The position numbers and the translations under genes are program-made. Under the pieces are notes generated by a model. It was not told where the DNA came from and ran no database searches. It was given only the letters and a program-made list of their open reading frames with translations. Shown in pieces: positions 59,653-64,000 of a stretch of DNA of 64,000 nt (position 1 is the first letter of the stretch; every line of letters begins with the position of its first letter). This stretch comes from Ciborinia camelliae (taxonomy: Eukaryota; Ascomycota; Leotiomycetes; Helotiales; Sclerotiniaceae): the NCBI GenBank assembly GCA_025890175.1, contig JANPYM010000008.1, positions 2,333,650 to 2,397,649 of the forward strand. The letters are read 5' to 3'.

Positions 59653-62600
59653 TTATACAGAAGACCCCTCATCTCCACTCTCAAGCGAGGAGCCACCCTT
59701 CTTCTTTCCCTTCCCCTTTCCCTTGGCCTTGGCCTTGGACTTGCCCTTAACCACATCCGCATCCGCATCCACCAACTCAGCCTTAATCTTCCTCTTCCCC
59801 GTACTCTCCTCCTTAATATCACTAATCCTAACCATCACCTTCCCAAACAATTCGACTCTAACTTCTCTGCTCCCCTTGGTCGTCAAAACATAATTCTCCG
59901 CATCAAACTCTGCCTCCGGTTCGGGTTCCGCGAGATCTCTCAAGCGAATGAGAGACTCGATACCAAACCTCGGGACAAAGACGACAAATCCATTACTGAA
60001 GACCTTCATGACGAAACCTTCTTCCTCGACGATGCGACCCTTAAGCGCTTGACCCACGTAATATTCAATCGAGGCACGACCTGCTTGTTGAGCGTTACGG
60101 TGACGAACATTGATATTTTTGCAAACACTTTCAAGTTTTCCCTTGCTGCGGACACTGGCTGCAAGAGGTTCGTAGTCAATTGCCGCTGCAAGTTGTCGAT
60201 GGGCGACGAGATCAGCATAACGACGAATGGGCGATGTGAAATGGGTGTAAATTTCTGATGCTAAACCATAATGACGGAACTCGGGGTAAGCTTGTGTACC
60301 AGAGCAGAAATATTCTGCAGACATCATGCAGCGAGTTGCCATGATACGGACAAGGGTGTTAAAGAAGGGTTCAGCGGGGTCAACACATCCATCGAGGGTA
60401 TCTGCGAGTTCTCTAGATGAGCCGACCTTTAGTTCAAGACCACGTTTGACCTTGAGTTGATTGGCGAGTTCTTCGAAGTTTGTTTTGGGAGGGGCGGCGT
60501 GGCGACGGAGCATGGCTGTTTGTGGGAAGGCGGAATAAATCTTAGCTGCTACGCTGGTATTGGCGAGAAGCATAAATTCTTCGACTAGAGACATGGTATC
60601 AAGGTGCTTTTTCTGTTTGATGTCTATTGGGTCTGAAGTCTCAGATTCCATCTCCACTCTAACTTCTGGCGAAGAGAGACTCAAAGCTCCAGCATCCATA
60701 CGCTTTTGCTTGAATTTTTTAGACAACATGAGAAGGGTACGAATGTTGGTAGTGAGTTCATCTTGTTGCGAAGCATCGTCAACACGTTTTTGGGCATCTT
60801 CATAACTGAATGCTTCTCGTGATTTAATGACGGATTTTGTGTATTCCGCATTCACGATCTCGGCTTCAGGTGTAATTTCCCACAAACAAGAAAAAGCATA
60901 TCTCTCGACGTATGGCTTAAGGGAGCACAGATCCGTCCCAAGTAACATCGGTAACATATCAATTCGCTTATCTACTAGATAAACGGTAGTGCCTCGTATA
61001 CTTGCTTCTGCATCCATTGCATTATTTGGTTTGACGAAATGTGAGACATCTGCAATGTGGACACCCACTTCGTAATTGCCATTGGGCAAAGGTCTCGCAT
61101 GCAATGCGTCATCAATATCTTGACAGCCTATTGGATCGATACTGCAAATATTAAGACCGCGAAGGTCGCGTCTGTTTTTCCATCCTGGATCATCCACACT
61201 TGGAGGTACAATCCAATCATGCCCCTCTGCTGGTAAACAATCTAAAACTGTTTTTGGGAATGGTCTGTATTGTACGTCGTATTCCAAAAGTAAAGCTTCT
61301 GTCTCGGCACCTTTTGTTTCCAGCTCACCGAGAGAACGAACAAAATGACCAACCGGATATCTAGAATCTCTATCCCAGGAGTCGATGGTGACTAAAACTC
61401 GCTTTCCTAGAATCTCACCCGCTTGTCGCGTTCTAACACGAATTTTTGGTATCCTCTTATCCATAGGAATAAGGAATACGGTTTGTTGCTTGCGTCCTTG
61501 TTTCACCGATTGACTAACTGATGATTCATCCACATGACCAACATATTGTCTCCAATTGCGCTTTACGACGCCAACTACCCTAGCAGTTGGTTGCGGTCGA
61601 TTCTCCGTACCCTTGCTGTGGGTCTTCTTTACTTCTTCTTGCAGCGCACGTCTTTCTTTCTCGGTAACGACGGCTTCTCCCTCATCAGCATCGGCATTCT
61701 CATCCTTGTTCAAGGTTTCTTCCTCGATGATTTTTGTAGATGGCTCCTTCCATTGGTCTTTGGGTAATACCTCGATGACAACAACATCACCCTGCACTGA
61801 TCTATTAATGTTCTCTCTGCCAAGAACAAGTAATGATTTGTCGAAAGCTGGAACATTTACAGAACCCTCCAGATAGTTGTATGGCGAAACATTGAATATA
61901 CCCTGATGTAACGTGCCGTTCTTGACACCAGTCATCATTTTCGATACCGAGTAATATTCCTGATATAAGTTTCCAGTAGTTCTGGCATCTCGGGCCTCTT
62001 TGTCTTCCTGCGCAGCGCTAATCATATCCAGTAATTGATCCGCATTTTCCAATCCACTAACATATTCCCGAAGGGAGCATGCTTGAATACCATCACGCTT
62101 TGCCTTTTTCAGGTTCTCCTTATCATCACTGAGCATTACCACAGCAGGTGTCTTTTTCGAGCGTCCTCCCGAAGCCTTTACTGCTTGTGTGATATGTTCG
62201 CCGTACCATTTGACTGCGCGTCTGACCGCTCTATCATTTCTATCATTTATAGATTCTCCAGTCTCTCTAACCACATAGGTCTCCAGACGAAAATCGTTAA
62301 AGAAAACATAAAATCGTTTGTCCTCACTCTTCGTAAGCCCGATCAAACGATTGTAAAGCGGCAGCGATCGATTTCGTAACTCCTCAAGGACTGTCTGTAG
62401 TATGATGACATCGTAGAAGGCAGATGCCTGTTCGAAAAGATCGAGGGCGTTCAGTAATGCATTAGTATCGGGGACCAGGTAATGACCTTGAGGGTATGCT
62501 TTCGTTCCAGCAGGCTTTTCGGATAGAACAAAGGGTGGCACTGCATTAAAGTGAGTCGACTACCATGGGTAAACATACATTTACATTATCGAGACCAAAC

Positions 62601-62800
62601 TTACCGACACCACTTGCATCTGGTGGCGCAGTTTTGAGGCAGCTGTCGCAAAGCTTAGATGAGCAGGGAATATCTTGTCGAAGATATAATTCACGAACAA
62701 TCTTCTGAACTTTGCCACTTTTGGTAGATCGTACATAGACTTTACTTGAGATATTAGATGAGTAGGGATCCGATCCCATAGATCGTTTGAGACTCGTCAT
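59653..62800 (-). CDS. DIS3: Exosome complex exonuclease Dis3/Rrp44 (1027 aa, 2 exons)
   Basis: Catalytic subunit of the RNA exosome (3'-5' exonuclease and endonuclease; nucleus and cytoplasm). Exons on the minus strand: 62605-62800 and 59653-62540; the 64-nt intron (GTAAGT...ATGCAG) joins ASG-VV-PPFVLSEKP. The N-terminal CR3 motif is CSSKLCDSC. The PIN domain has D90 (VPDTNALLN). Two cold-shock domains follow (GTLHQGIFNV region; ILGKRVLVTIDSWD). The RNB domain has a complete acidic set at D534, D540, D542 and D543 in DPIGCQDIDDALH. An S1 domain comes next (LKGRIVEEEGFVMKVFSNGFVVFVPRFG), then a Lys/Ala/Gly-rich tail (KGKSKAKAKGKGKGKKKGG). Length equals yeast Dis3. Nothing appears broken. Confidence 0.96.
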
Positions 62801-64000
62801 ATTGGCTGATTTGAAGGTATGATTGAGGAGGGTTGTTCAGCAGCTTGCGACAGCTTGTGTGCAAATTTAGGAAATTTAGACGCCGTGGGCGCCTAAGCGC
62901 GGTTGTTATGGTTATCATCTGGCACTAGGCAAGAGCGATAAGCTTATCGTCCCACCACCAAATCCAAAGTGCTTATCAGATTTTCATACAAGCTGAACAT
63001 CGGTCGTCAGTATCACAGCATTATCACCACATTATCATATTTTATTTTATTTTGACACTTTTCTTTTTCCATCTTGAAATTACATTACAATCAACACAGT
63101 AGACACAATCAATGAACTTCAAAAAGACCATCACCTCAAAATTCAAGCATCACATCACAAGTACATTGACATGCAAGCAATCTTTGTCATAAGGGTTCAA
63201 GTGATCTAAATCTAATGCTCATACCCCTCCCTTCCAAATGCCGTGTACGCATTCCATTTTCGAATCCTAGGATGCACAAAGAGATAAACCTTACACAAAG
63301 AAGATACACGAAAGAAATCCCTCCCGATAATGCAGAACGACCGTTTCGTTTCATCTGCAATAAGGTTATCGTACACGTGAAATAAATAGACCAACCTACT
63401 GCAGTGGAGGTAGCTAAAGTCGTTCTTGCTTGCTTTACTGCCGATGTATAGGATGCCGGGCAACAAGCAGCGAATCTACATGTGTCACTTGACTTCCGAT
63501 ATCCTGGAAACAGGTATTATGATGTATCTCGTGGCAAAGGAACGTTCCGATTTGTAATGAGTCACTTTGATGGACCTGGGAAGAGTTGAGACTTTGTCTT
63601 ACTTTTTTGACTTGAGAGTAAGCTTCTAGCCCACCCTTTCATGCAAATTTACATCCGAAGTCCAGGGTTCTAGAGATGGCGGGGAATGCGGCAAGCAATG
63701 ATATGATACATATCAAAATCTTGTAAGTTTTTGAACTATATACCTGTCTACCTATTGAGGAATGAAAAAGTGTTGAGAGAAACAATTTATGTTTATATTT
63801 ATGTTCATGATGGGCATCTTGGGTGAAAAAGAATTAGCAAGGGTCCATCTAATCTAATATAAATATCCAAAATGTTACTAATTATCATTGCGAACCGCCG
63901 TCATCAATCCTCAATCCTCAATCCTCAATGTGGGTGGGTGATTGCAGAAGATCTCCCACTGGCATCTGCAGTAGTAACCTTCACATCACCACCCACCTTT
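62801..64000. other. Intergenic region to the right edge
   Basis: The first 200 bases form the DIS3 promoter/leader. A minus-strand frame at 63212-63466 (84 codons) shows no recognisable domain and I do not call it. An AATCCTC run lies at about 63906-63930. A gene beginning beyond the edge cannot be judged. Confidence 0.45.

Overview
The window reads as nuclear DNA of a filamentous ascomycete (Pezizomycotina). Evidence: short introns (about 50-80 nt) with GTAWGT-type donors and CTAAC/CTGAC branch sites, intron-bearing tRNA genes, a secreted fungal-type tyrosinase, fungal Dis3, Nug1, Brf1 and Per1 orthologues, and long AT-rich intergenic DNA full of TACC/TAGG-type microsatellites. A Leotiomycete (Sclerotiniaceae-like) source is my guess; it cannot be proved from sequence alone. 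One 10-N gap lies at 26239-26248.

Layout. 1-3021: gene-poor, with a possible 3' exon at the left edge and a 354-bp foldback transposable element (808-1161) flanked by a near-perfect 10-bp duplication. 3022-17819: a housekeeping block with MUS81 (+), the type I arginine methyltransferase HMT1/PRMT1 (-, six exons, two of them microexons), the RNA polymerase III factor BRF1 (+), phosphoacetylglucosamine mutase PCM1/AGM1 (+) and a membrane-anchored, proline-rich metallophosphoesterase (+). 20581-22765: a secreted tyrosinase in seven exons. 23416-23544: tRNA-Pro(AGG), minus strand, with a 57-nt intron. 27040-29176: a homeobox transcription factor (-), followed by about 13.8 kb without a convincing gene. 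42997-44163: PER1 (GPI-anchor lipid remodelling, -). 44454-44577: intron-containing tRNA-Ala(TGC). 45.1-47.2 kb: two small unrecognised spliced gene candidates on the minus strand. 47715-52226: a wax-synthase-like acyltransferase (-), a broken GMC oxidoreductase (+) and a short-chain dehydrogenase (-), a grouping that resembles the remains of a metabolic cluster. 53460-62800: NUG1 (-), a glycerol-phosphatase-type HAD phosphatase (+) sharing a 0.6-kb divergent promoter with NUG1, and the exosome nuclease DIS3 (-).

How the genes fit together. Most are independent housekeeping functions: DNA repair, Pol III transcription, ribosome assembly, RNA decay, UDP-GlcNAc supply for chitin, and GPI-anchor maturation. 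No operon-like logic is expected. The unusual parts are the homeobox gene (a tandem TAGCAG acceptor inside the homeodomain recognition helix plus a very long upstream region), the PRMT1 microexons, the repeat-plus-phosphoesterase fusion protein, the decayed GMC gene between an acyltransferase and an SDR, and the foldback element. Splice models were built by eye from conserved protein context, splice signals and phase. All completed models close in frame, but none has transcript support.
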